Origin: Brevibacillus sp051967035
GTDB lineage: Bacteria; Bacillota; Bacilli; Brevibacillales; Brevibacillaceae
DNA: 64,000 bases
NCBI RefSeq assembly: GCF_051967035.1
Contig: NZ_JBQCKK010000001.1
Span: 372,001 to 436,000, forward strand
Direction of reading: 5' to 3'
Position 1 is the first letter of the stretch. Each line of letters starts with the position of its first letter. Under the pieces are notes generated by a model. That model had not been told where the DNA came from. It searched no databases and saw only the letters and a list, made by a program, of their open reading frames with translations. Positions 1 through 8,183 of the stretch are shown here, one piece after another. The translations under genes were made by a program, and so were the position numbers.

Positions 1-783
1 CACAAGGAAGGGGCTGCTTCTTACCAGTTTTTTCCGAAAAACCCGCGCAGCCTGGGGGTCAAACCGTTTGATCGGGCTGATGCGGCAGCTTGTCGCGCTT
101 TTTGCCAGGAACACGCCTTGTTGTCGATTGCCCACACAGCTTATCCGGTCAACCTCTGCGTGGAGGACGGCGAGCTTGGCGAGGCGACTGTGCGATCGGT
201 CCGCAACGATTTGGAGATTGCCGAGGCGTGCGGGGCGCTTGGCGTGGTTGTCCATTTCGGACAGTACAAAGGAACAGATGTCCTTGCCGGATACAAGCGA
301 ATGATTCAACGGGTCAATCACATCCTGGACGGCTGGGACGGACAGGCCAAGCTGCTGATCGAAAACAACGCCGGACAGGGCAACCGGATGGGCACGACGC
401 TGGAGGAGCTGGTGCAGGTGCGGCAGCTTTTGGCCGAGCCGCAGAAGGTCGGGTTTTGCTTCGATACGTGCCATGCGTTTGCCAGCGGGCTGTGGGACGG
501 AAAAAACTGGTGCGAGGTCGTGCAGCGGATGGAGGAACTGGACTATTTGCCCTATTTGTCCGCCGTGCACTTGAACGATTCGGTCTATCCAAGCGGATCG
601 TTTCGCGATCGGCATGCGCGGATAGGAACGGGGAGGATCGGGGACGCGGCTTTTGCCGAGCTGTTGCGTACGCCGCAGTTGCAGGGCTTGCCGCTTGTCC
701 TGGAGACAGCACGGGGATCAAGCGGGGGTCATCGCGAAGAAATCAGCCACGTCCGTCGCCTGGCGAACGATTGGCAGGCTTGA
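1..783 (+). CDS. nfo: Endonuclease IV (AP endonuclease), 5' truncated by window edge
   Basis: This is an apurinic/apyrimidinic endonuclease and 3'-diesterase of base-excision repair, acting in the cytoplasm. The frame is open from base 1, so the N-terminus lies outside the window; 260 residues are visible against roughly 280-300 for the family. The trinuclear metal-site motifs appear in family order: IENNAG, FCFDTCH, HLND, DRHARIG and the late glutamate in LVLETARG. The stop is TGA at 781. The next gene starts 51 bases on with its own ribosome site, so co-transcription is possible but not shown. Confidence 0.93.
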   Translation, partial: HKEGAASYQFFPKNPRSLGVKPFDRADAAACRAFCQEHALLSIAHTAYPVNLCVEDGELGEATVRSVRNDLEIAEACGALGVVVHFGQYKGTDVLAGYKRMIQRVNHILDGWDGQAKLLIENNAGQGNRMGTTLEELVQVRQLLAEPQKVGFCFDTCHAFASGLWDGKNWCEVVQRMEELDYLPYLSAVHLNDSVYPSGSFRDRHARIGTGRIGDAAFAELLRTPQLQGLPLVLETARGSSGGHREEISHVRRLANDWQA

Positions 784-834
784 CCCGATTGTGGTACAGT
801 GTGAAAGGATGTGGTCAACGAGGGAGGGGTACCT

Positions 835-1236
835 ATGGCAAAGCGGATCAAAGTAACGATCCACGATTTTGCTGCGCTGAAAGAGAATTTGAACAACCCG
901 GAGGAACTGGCTCTCTACGAAGCAGCCAACGGGAAGATATACGATGCCGACATCCAGCATGACGGCTACGCGATCGTCGATGTGACAGAGGACGACTACA
1001 TCGAGCTGGCGCCAGGCGAGTATCAGCTGATGATCGAGGAGTGGACAAACGCCGGACAAATCGGTGAGTGGACGCTGCAAACGAAGTCGGACCCCGCGGA
1101 CGACACCGCGCTGTTGTACCGGAGCGTCGATGCGTCGGGGCAGGAAGTGCAGCCGCCGCAGTCGCTGCCGAAGCAAGTGGTGGAGCTGGTGGCGAAGACC
1201 TGGTTCGGCAAAGCGCCAAAAAAGATCGAGGACTAA
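835..1236 (+). CDS. Hypothetical acidic protein, 133 aa
   Basis: I do not recognise this family. The protein is soluble, acidic, and has no signal peptide or membrane segment. It alternates short charged stretches with beta-like segments (residues 1-60) and ends in a basic tail, KAPKKIED. The ATG at 835 was chosen over an upstream in-frame GTG at 811 because a GAGGGAGGGG ribosome site sits 6-10 bases before it. The gene is followed at once by a hairpin terminator shared with convergent argS. Its position after nfo suggests a small two-gene unit; the function is unknown. Confidence 0.75.
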   Translation: MAKRIKVTIHDFAALKENLNNPEELALYEAANGKIYDADIQHDGYAIVDVTEDDYIELAPGEYQLMIEEWTNAGQIGEWTLQTKSDPADDTALLYRSVDASGQEVQPPQSLPKQVVELVAKTWFGKAPKKIED

Positions 1237-1241
1237 GACAA

Positions 1242-1284
1242 AAAAGCCGGAGCCTCCTGAGAACAGGAAGCTGCCGGCTTTTGT
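1242..1284. terminator. Bidirectional terminator between 133-aa protein and argS
   Basis: The arms AAAAGCCGG and CCGGCTTTT flank a short loop region. The A-run on one side and T-run on the other suit both convergent genes. Confidence 0.75.
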
Positions 1285-1322
1285 TCTAGCAACCACGGAT
1301 GGATGAACGGAGCAGGAGGGTG

Positions 1323-3038
1323 CTACATTTCCTCCGGCGCAGCCAGGCCGAGCAGGCGCAGCCCTTCCTTCAGCACAACCACCACTGCTGCCACGAGCTG
1401 GAGGCGGGAGGCTTTCACGTCTTCTTCCTCCGCCAGGATTCGGACGTTGGCGTAGAACTTGTTGAACGATTGGGCGAGGTCGATGACGTACTTGCCGATT
1501 TGCGACGGGTCAAACTGGTCGGCGGCCCGCTCGATCACTTCCGGGAAGCTGTTCAGCAAGGTGATGACCGCCCATGCCTCCTTGCTGTCCAAGGCACCCG
1601 GAACGAGGCTCGCTGCCGCTTGCGGCTGGTAGTTGCCCTTGCGCAAAAGCGAGCAGGCGCGGGCGTGCGTGTATTGCACGTACGGTCCGGTTTCGCCCTC
1701 GAAGGTGAGCATTTCTTCCCAGGAGAAGTTGATGTCGTTCAGGCGGTAGTTTTTCAGGTCGTGGAAAATGACAGCGCCGACCCCGACCTGACGGGCCACT
1801 TCCTCTTTGTTTGCAAGCGTCGGGTTTTTCTCCTCGATCACTTTTTGCACATCGGCAATCGCTTGCGCCAAAACTTCCTCCAGCAGGACGACCTTTCCTT
1901 TACGGGTGGACATTTTTTTGCCGTCCTTGAGCATCATGCCGAATGGAATATGATGCATGTCTGCCGCCCAGGCGTAGCCCATTTTTTCCAGTACCTTGTA
2001 AAGCTGCTGGAAGTGAAGGCGTTGCTCGTTTCCAACGACGTAGAGCGCTTTGGCGAAGTCGTAGGTCTCGTGGCGGTAGAGGGCCGCAGCCAGATCGCGC
2101 GTCGCATACAGCGTCGCCCCGTCCGATTTTTTAATCAGGCACGGCGGCATGTTGTACTCGTCGAGGTTGACGACCAGCGCGCCTTCCGATTCTGTCAGCA
2201 GACCTTTTTCCTCCAGCAGGGTGACCACGCGATCCATCTTGTCGTTGTAGAAAGCTTCGCCATGCGTGGAGTCGAAGGAGACGTTCATCAGCTCGTAGAT
2301 TTTCATGAATTCCTTGAGCGATTCGTCGCGGAACCATTTCCACAAACGCTGGGCTTCCTCATCGCCGTCTTCCAGCTTTTTGAACCACTCGCGGCCCTGG
2401 TCTTCCAGGCTAGGGTCGTTTTCCGCTTCTTCGTGGAAGCGCACGTACAGGTTGAGCAATTCCTTGATCGGATCGGCTTTTACTTTTTCCTCGTCTCCCC
2501 ACAGACGGTACGCGACGATCAGCTTGCCGAACTGTGTGCCCCAGTCGCCCAAGTGGTTGATGCGCACAGGCTGGTAGCCGCGTTTTTCCATGATGTTCGC
2601 AATCGCGTTTCCGATCACGGTAGAGCGCAGATGGCCCATGGAGAACGGCTTGGCGATGTTGGGAGAAGACAGGTCGATCGGCACGTTGCGGCCCTGCCCG
2701 ACCTGGCTGCTGCCGTAGGCGCCGCCTTGCTCAAGGATCGTTCCGATCACTTGGGTGGCCACGCTTTCCTGGTCGAGAAACAGGTTGACGTACGGTCCGA
2801 CCGCTTGGGCAGAGCGCAGCGGCGTTCCCTGGATTTTTTCGGCCAGCTCTGTGGCGATCATCGGCGGCGCTTTGCGGAGCGCTTTGGCCAACTGGAAGCA
2901 AGGGAAGGCGATATCTCCCATAGCGGGATTTGGCGGCGTTTCCAGCATGCCGTATACGGTTTCTTGCGGGAAGGTGTCCACACCCAGTTCGGTGAGGGCA
3001 GCGGCGATTTTTTCCGCCACTTGATGCTTGTAACTCAT
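1323..3038 (-). CDS. argS: Arginyl-tRNA synthetase
   Basis: This class I aminoacyl-tRNA synthetase charges tRNA-Arg in the cytoplasm. The 571-residue protein has the Arg_tRNA_synt_N domain (about 1-90) and the HIGH-type signature PFSMGH at 131-136. A KMSKS-type motif, KKMSTRKG, lies near residue 375, and a C-terminal DALR anticodon-binding domain ends in APEEM. The ATG at 3038 (MSYKHQ) was preferred over the ATG at 3056 because GGAAAGGAG lies 7 bases upstream of it. The gene is monocistronic as far as visible. Transcription is probably controlled by the T-box leader directly upstream. Confidence 0.97.
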   Translation of the reverse strand: MSYKHQVAEKIAAALTELGVDTFPQETVYGMLETPPNPAMGDIAFPCFQLAKALRKAPPMIATELAEKIQGTPLRSAQAVGPYVNLFLDQESVATQVIGTILEQGGAYGSSQVGQGRNVPIDLSSPNIAKPFSMGHLRSTVIGNAIANIMEKRGYQPVRINHLGDWGTQFGKLIVAYRLWGDEEKVKADPIKELLNLYVRFHEEAENDPSLEDQGREWFKKLEDGDEEAQRLWKWFRDESLKEFMKIYELMNVSFDSTHGEAFYNDKMDRVVTLLEEKGLLTESEGALVVNLDEYNMPPCLIKKSDGATLYATRDLAAALYRHETYDFAKALYVVGNEQRLHFQQLYKVLEKMGYAWAADMHHIPFGMMLKDGKKMSTRKGKVVLLEEVLAQAIADVQKVIEEKNPTLANKEEVARQVGVGAVIFHDLKNYRLNDINFSWEEMLTFEGETGPYVQYTHARACSLLRKGNYQPQAAASLVPGALDSKEAWAVITLLNSFPEVIERAADQFDPSQIGKYVIDLAQSFNKFYANVRILAEEEDVKASRLQLVAAVVVVLKEGLRLLGLAAPEEM

Positions 3039-3087
3039 TGTGATTCTCCTTTCCAAATGGGAAAAAGCTCAGGTCCGCAAAAGACAA

Positions 3088-3378
3088 CAAAAAAACCTCG
3101 ACGTCTCCTGGATCAAAGAGACGAGAGGTTCTGCTCCCGCGGTGCCACTCTTGTTGTTTTTGCCTGCATGCGAGTGTCAGGCAAAAACCGCTTTGTGCTG
3201 CTGTAACGGGCAGACCCGGCAAGACCCTACGCGATCCAGACTCGCTTGGCTGGATGTTCAGGCCGCATCTCCGAGGGGCGCTTCCTCACAGGGGTCGGCG
3301 TCGGGCTTCCACCATCCCCGACTCGCTACAGCCTCATTCCAGGAGTACTATCCTCATCAACGATTCGCTTGTTTATCT
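3088..3378 (-). promoter_or_regulatory. T-box riboswitch controlling argS (probable Arg CGC specifier)
   Basis: Read on the minus strand, this leader has the T-box core AGTGGCACCGCGG at 3149-3134. It is followed by a GC-rich terminator whose arms AACCTCTCGTCTC and GGAGACGTCGAGGTT end in a T-run (3130-3088). Stem I features sit upstream, including the GGATGGTGGAAGCC region. By alignment with the two other T-boxes in this window, the specifier after GAAG at 3280-3278 reads CGC, an Arg codon. Uncharged tRNA-Arg would stabilise the antiterminator and switch on argS. The leader class is clear; the exact specifier is inferred. Confidence 0.9.
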
Positions 3379-3381
3379 AGC

Positions 3382-3411
3382 ATTATAGCCGTTTTTGCTG
3401 CCCGGATGCAA
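3382..3411 (-). promoter_or_regulatory. Sigma-A promoter of argS leader
   Basis: On the minus strand TTGCAT (3411-3406) and a perfect TATAAT (3387-3382) are separated by 18 bases. They lie just upstream of the T-box leader and just after the stop of the 165-aa gene. Confidence 0.75.
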
Positions 3412-3412
3412 C

Positions 3413-3910
3413 TTACTCTTCGGTTTTTTTCAAAATCTTGTCGAGTTCGGCGAAATATTGCTTGGTCAGCTTTTCTTTTTCCTCCGCGCTCATATTTTCC
3501 GCGTTCATCCACTGCTGCTTGTAAAGCTCCAGCTGCTCCACCATCGCCAGTTCGGCAGCCGCTTCCTCTTCCAGATCGTAATTCTCGGACGGATCAAACG
3601 GAATCAGGCGATTGTCGTTGCCGCTGCGCAGGTAGGGGGATCGCCAGTTGTCCGGGAAGCGGTACGGCTGCTCGCCGAACAACAGTCCCAGGACGTCATC
3701 CGAGTCAATCGGCAGGAAGTGGTCGTAGTCGTCTCTGCGGCCCCCTTCCGACAGGTTGATGTGGGACAAAAAGTAGCGCAAATAGTGGTCGCCTGTTGCG
3801 GTATGCTTGACGATTGAGTAGGTTTCAAATTCGGAGGTTTCCAGTACTTTCACGGTCTCGATACAGGACAGGAATTCGTCCTTTTCGCGAGCGAACAGAG
3901 TGTCCATCAT
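3413..3910 (-). CDS. Hypothetical acidic protein, 165 aa
   Basis: I do not recognise this family. It is a soluble acidic protein with no signal peptide. Residues about 110-165 are rich in E, K and A and look helical (EEEAAAELAMVEQLELYKQQW, then MSAEEKEKLTKQY), while the N-terminal half is mixed alpha/beta. Translation probably starts at the ATG at 3910, with AAAGGA about 8 bases upstream; a second ATG follows at once. The argS promoter begins directly after its stop, so it is likely an independent transcript. No function can be assigned. Confidence 0.75.
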   Translation of the reverse strand: MMDTLFAREKDEFLSCIETVKVLETSEFETYSIVKHTATGDHYLRYFLSHINLSEGGRRDDYDHFLPIDSDDVLGLLFGEQPYRFPDNWRSPYLRSGNDNRLIPFDPSENYDLEEEAAAELAMVEQLELYKQQWMNAENMSAEEKEKLTKQYFAELDKILKKTEE

Positions 3911-4104
3911 TGATCGTTCCTTTCATGGGTTGGGGTAAGCCTCATGATAGCAAAAGCCTTTCTTTCTGACAATGAAGGCATGTCCGATGAGCAAGTCAAC
4001 GAGCAGACGCCACCACCTGCTTGCCTGTCACATGGCTGTAGCTTGTCTGTTTGGGCAAAGACGGCGTGAGCGGGCAGGCTTCCTGGCGGCAAGCGACATG
4101 AAAA

Positions 4105-4151
4105 AAGAGGCTATCCCTTCAAGCAGCAGCCTGGGAGGGGGATAGCCTCTT
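4105..4151 (-). terminator. Terminator of the 35-aa spore protein gene
   Basis: A 13-base inverted repeat (AAGAGGCTATCCC and its complement) lies downstream of the miniprotein. On the minus strand it is followed by a T-run. Confidence 0.8.
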
Positions 4152-4163
4152 CCTGTCATTTAC

Positions 4164-4271
4164 TTAGCAGTCGTCGTTCGAACACCCAATAATGACCAGC
4201 AGGATAAACAGTACGAGCACCAGTGCGAAGCTGTCTCCAAAGATGCCATTTCCGCAGTACGATGTACTCAC
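4164..4271 (-). CDS. YjcZ-like sporulation miniprotein, 35 aa
   Basis: This very short gene encodes VSTSYCGNGIFGDSF, then one hydrophobic helix (ALVLVLFILLVIIG), then CSNDDC. An N-terminal G/F/D segment, a single membrane helix and a short C-terminal tail with Cys and Asp are the pattern of the YjcZ/YjcM family of small Bacillus sporulation proteins. The GTG start at 4271 follows GGAAAGGAGG. Two relatives with the same layout occur at 28755 and 53015. The role, probably spore or forespore membrane, is inferred from the family. Confidence 0.8.
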   Translation of the reverse strand: MSTSYCGNGIFGDSFALVLVLFILLVIIGCSNDDC

Positions 4272-4403
4272 GTTTGTTCCCCCTCCTTTCCGTTATGCTA
4301 CAGTCTATACACATACGCACAGATTGGCGTGGGCGGATGCCCGGTAAGAGCAAAAATGGGCGCGAAAGAGCGGGAAGAGCGCGAAGAATAGACAAATTCT
4401 CAA

Positions 4404-4432
4404 TTGACGAAGACTTTTCGCGGTGTTAAGAT
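4404..4432 (+). promoter_or_regulatory. Sigma-A promoter of the metH operon
   Basis: TTGACG (4404-4409) and TAAGAT (4427-4432) are spaced by exactly 17 bases, about 40 bases before the SAM riboswitch. I see nothing notable between 4272 and this promoter. Confidence 0.75.
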
Positions 4433-4474
4433 ACTTTCAAACCTGAAAGTCAAAAATGGAATAACATGGTACAA

Positions 4475-4575
4475 CTCTTATCAAGAGAGGCAGAGGGACT
4501 GGCCTGATGAAGCCTCGGCAACCGGTTAAAATCCGGTGCCAATTCCAGCAAAGCTACGGCTTTGAAAGATGAGAG
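4475..4575 (+). promoter_or_regulatory. SAM-I riboswitch (S-box)
   Basis: The aptamer has the P1 arms CTCTTATC and GATGAGAG. The S-box conserved core lies inside: AAGAGAGGCAGAGGGACTGG, then GATGAAGCC and CGGCAACC. A GC-paired stem and the GCAAAGCTAC segment follow. The downstream P1 strand GAGAGGAT can pair with ATCCTCTTC of the terminator, which gives an antiterminator. When SAM is bound, the terminator forms and methionine synthesis is shut off. Confidence 0.96.
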
Positions 4576-4606
4576 GATGGTTCAGGCGCAAGTGTATCCG
4601 CGGACA

Positions 4607-4638
4607 AATCCTCTTCTTTCTCAGGAAGAGGATTTTTT
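4607..4638 (+). terminator. S-box-controlled terminator before metH
   Basis: The arms AATCCTCTTC and GAAGAGGATT are followed by a T-run. The 5' arm can alternatively pair with the riboswitch P1 strand. Confidence 0.9.
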
Positions 4639-4693
4639 GATGCAAAAAAACGGCTGAGAATAAACCGACGCAAGGGAGAAAAGGAGCACGTCA

Positions 4694-7600
4694 ATGAAAC
4701 CCACTTTTCGCGAACAGCTTTCCCGGAAAATTCTGATTCTGGACGGTGCGATGGGCACCATGCTGCAGCAGGCGAACCTGACCGCCGATGATTTTGGCGG
4801 CGAGGCCTACGACGGATGCAACGAGCTGCTGAATTTGACCAGACCCGATGTGATTCGCTCCATCCATGAAAAATATTTGGAAGCGGGCGCGGACATCGTG
4901 GAGACCAATACGTTCGGGGCAACCTCGGTCGTGCTGGCCGAGTACGACGTGGCGGACAAAGACCTGGAAGTGAACATCGCCGCCGCCCGTCTGGCGAAGG
5001 AAGCCGTCGATGCCTACTCCACAGCGGAATGGCCGCGCTACGTGGCAGGGGCCATGGGACCGACGACGAAAACGCTCGCGCTGACAGGCGGCGTCACGTT
5101 CGAGGAGTTGGTCGAGGCTTACTACCGGCAGGCAAAAGGGCTGATTATCGGCGGCGTCGATGTCCTGCTGCTGGAGACGTCGCAGGATACGCTGAACGTC
5201 AAGGCAGGCGGGATCGGCATTCGCCAGGCGTTTGAAGAGCTGAAGGTAGAACTGCCGGTGATGCTCTCCGGAACGATCGAGCCGATGGGCACGACTCTGG
5301 CCGGACAAAACATCGAAGCGTTCTACGTCTCGCTGGCGCACCTGAAGCCCGTGACAATCGGCCTGAACTGTGCGACAGGGCCGGAATTCATGCGCGACCA
5401 TTTGCGCACCTTGTCCGGCTTGGCGCAATGCGGGGTGAGCTGCTATCCGAACGCGGGGCTGCCGGACGAGAACGGGCATTACCACGAGACGCCGCAAGGG
5501 CTTGCCGCGAAAATGCGCGCGTTTGCCGAGCAGGGGTGGCTGAACGTGGCAGGCGGCTGCTGCGGAACGACTCCGGAGCATATCAGAGCCATGGCGGAGG
5601 CGCTCAAAGACTGCAAGCCGCGCCAGGCCGTCCGCGAGGCCGTCAGTGCCGTTTCCGGGATCGAGGTGGTCTACGTTGAGGACGACAACCGTCCACTGCT
5701 GGTCGGAGAGCGCACAAACGTCATCGGCTCGAAAAAATTCCGCGACCTGATTGCAGCGGGGCAGTACGAGGAAGCGTCCGACATCGCCCGCGCCCAGGTG
5801 AAGCGCGGGGCGCACGTCATCGACACCTGCCTGGCCGACCCGGATCGCGACGAGTATGCGGACATGGAGAAGTTTTTGCCCTTCGTCGTGAAAAAGGTCA
5901 AGGCTCCGCTCATGATCGACTCGACGGACGCGAAAGTGATGGAGCTTGGCTTGCGTTATTCCCAGGGAAAAGCGATTCTCAACTCGATCAATCTGGAGGA
6001 CGGACTGGAGAGATTTGAGGAAGTGGCGCCGCTGATTCGCAAGTTCGGAGCGGCCGTCGTCGTCGGAACGATCGAGGAGGCCGGGATGGCGATTACCCGC
6101 GAGAAAAAGCTTGCGGTCGCGAAGCGCTCGTACGACATATTGGTCAACCAGTACGGCATTCCGCCGCAGGATATCATTTTTGACCCGCTTGTCTTTCCCG
6201 TAGGGACGGGGGATGAACAATATATCGGCTCCGCGCGGGAGACGGTGGAGGGGATTCGCCTTATTAAAGAAGCGATGCCACAGTGCAAGACGATTCTCGG
6301 CATCAGCAACGTTTCCTTCGGTCTGCCCCCGGCGGGACGGGAAGTGCTGAACGCGGTCTTCCTGTACCATACGACACTCGCCGGACTTGATTTTGCCATC
6401 GTCAATACGGAGAAGCTGGAGCGCTACGCTTCCATTCCGGAGGAGGAGCGAAAGCTGGCGGAAGCGCTGCTGTTTGAAACCAACGACGAAACACTGGCGG
6501 CCTTTACGGAGTTTTACCGCCAGAAGAAAAAGGAAGTGCGCGTGGAAGCTTCCACGCTGACGCTGGAAGAGCGACTGGCCCGCTATGTGGTGGAAGGCTC
6601 AAAGGACGGACTGGTCGACGATTTGAAGCTGGCACTGGAAACGTACACGCCGCTGGAAATCATTAACGGTCCGCTAATGGCCGGGATGGAAGAGGTCGGC
6701 CGGCTGTTCAACGGCAACCAGCTCATCGTTGCGGAAGTGCTGCAAAGCGCGGAAGTCATGAAAGCCGCCGTTTCGTTTTTGGAGCCGTTCATGGAAAAAA
6801 AAGATTCCGCGTCCAAAGGCAAAATTTTGCTGGCGACCGTCAAGGGCGACGTGCACGATATCGGCAAAAATCTGGTGGAGATCATTTTGGCCAACAACGG
6901 CTACCACGTTGTGAACCTGGGCATCAAGGTGCCGCCTGAGCAACTGATTGACGCCTGCCGCAAAGAGAAGCCGGATGCGATCGGCCTGTCAGGGCTGCTG
7001 GTAAAATCGGCCCAGCAGATGGTCATTACCGCCCAGGACTTGCGTGCCGCGGGCATTGACGTACCGATGATGGTCGGGGGAGCGGCGTTGACCCGCAAGT
7101 TCACCTCCAACCGAATCGCGCCCGAATACCGCGGGGTTGTGCTGTACGCCAAAGACGCGATGGACGGCCTCGACCTCGTCAACCGCCTGCAAAACCCGCA
7201 GGAGCGGGAGCGGCTGATCGCAGAACAGCAGAATCTGGTCGAAGCGGCTGCGGCCGCACAGCCTGTCGTGCAGGAGAAAAAAGCGCCGCTCCCGGCGCGT
7301 TCGGCTATCAGCAGAACGGTTCCGATCCACCTGCCGCCGGATTGCGACCGCCATGTGCTGCGTCAGTACCCGATCAGCCACTTGCAGCCGTACCTGAACT
7401 TGCGCATGCTGCTCGGCAAGCATCTCGGCGTGCGCGGCAATGTGGAAAAGCTGCTCGAAGCGGGCGACGAAAAAGTGCTGGAGCTGTACGGCATCGTCGA
7501 AGCTCTCTTGCAGGAGGCGAAGCAGCACGGAACGATTCGCGCGCATGGAATCTACCAGTTTTTTCCTGCGCAAGCAGACGGTAACGACATTCTCGTCTAC

Positions 7601-8140
7601 GATCCAAGCGATCACAGCAAGGTGCTGGAGCGGTTTTCGTTCCCGCGCCAGCCGGAAGAGCCGTATCTGTGTCTGTCTGACTTCTTGCGTCCGGTAGAGA
7701 GCAAGGAAATGGATTACGTCGGCTTTTTGACTGTGACGGCAGGAGGCGGCATCCGCGAGCGTTCGACCGAACTGAAGGAGCGCGGCGACTACTTGCGCTC
7801 GCACGTCCTGCAAGCGCTGGCTCTGGAGCTGGCGGAGGCGTTCGCCGAGCGGATTCACCACATGATGCGCGACGTCTGGGGAATTCCGGATCCGGCAGAG
7901 ATGACCATGCTGGAGCGCTTCGGCGCCCGTTACCAGGGCATTCGCGTATCGTTCGGCTATCCGGCTTGCCCGAACCTGGAGGATCAGGCGCAGCTGTTCC
8001 GTCTGCTGCGGCCGGAGGATATCGGCATTCAGTTGACAGAAGGCTTCATGATGGAACCGGAAGCTTCTGTATCCGCGATGGTTTTTGCCCACCCGGAAGC
8101 GCGTTACTTTAACGCGGGTCCGTCGGTGTTTGAAGGATAG
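4694..8140 (+). CDS. metH: Cobalamin-dependent methionine synthase
   Basis: This enzyme transfers a methyl group from 5-methyl-THF through methylcobalamin to homocysteine. All four modules are visible in 1148 residues. The homocysteine domain (about 1-310) has the zinc cysteines in GGCCGTTP. The pterin-binding domain spans about 330-600. The B12 module (about 640-850) has DVHDIGKN, with the lower-ligand His near 721. The C-terminal SAM-binding reactivation domain (about 880-1148) has SFGYPACPN. The ATG at 4694 follows AAGGAG. It is the first gene of a two-gene operon behind the S-box, so methionine/SAM starvation should induce it. Confidence 0.97.
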   Translation: MKPTFREQLSRKILILDGAMGTMLQQANLTADDFGGEAYDGCNELLNLTRPDVIRSIHEKYLEAGADIVETNTFGATSVVLAEYDVADKDLEVNIAAARLAKEAVDAYSTAEWPRYVAGAMGPTTKTLALTGGVTFEELVEAYYRQAKGLIIGGVDVLLLETSQDTLNVKAGGIGIRQAFEELKVELPVMLSGTIEPMGTTLAGQNIEAFYVSLAHLKPVTIGLNCATGPEFMRDHLRTLSGLAQCGVSCYPNAGLPDENGHYHETPQGLAAKMRAFAEQGWLNVAGGCCGTTPEHIRAMAEALKDCKPRQAVREAVSAVSGIEVVYVEDDNRPLLVGERTNVIGSKKFRDLIAAGQYEEASDIARAQVKRGAHVIDTCLADPDRDEYADMEKFLPFVVKKVKAPLMIDSTDAKVMELGLRYSQGKAILNSINLEDGLERFEEVAPLIRKFGAAVVVGTIEEAGMAITREKKLAVAKRSYDILVNQYGIPPQDIIFDPLVFPVGTGDEQYIGSARETVEGIRLIKEAMPQCKTILGISNVSFGLPPAGREVLNAVFLYHTTLAGLDFAIVNTEKLERYASIPEEERKLAEALLFETNDETLAAFTEFYRQKKKEVRVEASTLTLEERLARYVVEGSKDGLVDDLKLALETYTPLEIINGPLMAGMEEVGRLFNGNQLIVAEVLQSAEVMKAAVSFLEPFMEKKDSASKGKILLATVKGDVHDIGKNLVEIILANNGYHVVNLGIKVPPEQLIDACRKEKPDAIGLSGLLVKSAQQMVITAQDLRAAGIDVPMMVGGAALTRKFTSNRIAPEYRGVVLYAKDAMDGLDLVNRLQNPQERERLIAEQQNLVEAAAAAQPVVQEKKAPLPARSAISRTVPIHLPPDCDRHVLRQYPISHLQPYLNLRMLLGKHLGVRGNVEKLLEAGDEKVLELYGIVEALLQEAKQHGTIRAHGIYQFFPAQADGNDILVYDPSDHSKVLERFSFPRQPEEPYLCLSDFLRPVESKEMDYVGFLTVTAGGGIRERSTELKERGDYLRSHVLQALALELAEAFAERIHHMMRDVWGIPDPAEMTMLERFGARYQGIRVSFGYPACPNLEDQAQLFRLLRPEDIGIQLTEGFMMEPEASVSAMVFAHPEARYFNAGPSVFEG

Positions 8141-8183
8141 ACGATCAATCGTCGATATGAAAATTAGGAGAGAAGGGATTGAG

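Noticed and set aside
1299..3206. 635-residue open frame opposite argS
   Set aside because: It is antisense to a full ArgS with all motifs. It has no ribosome site and a composition typical of GC-rich shadow frames.
4691..6370. 559-residue frame opposite metH
   Set aside because: It is antisense to the MetH N-terminal domains and lacks a ribosome site.
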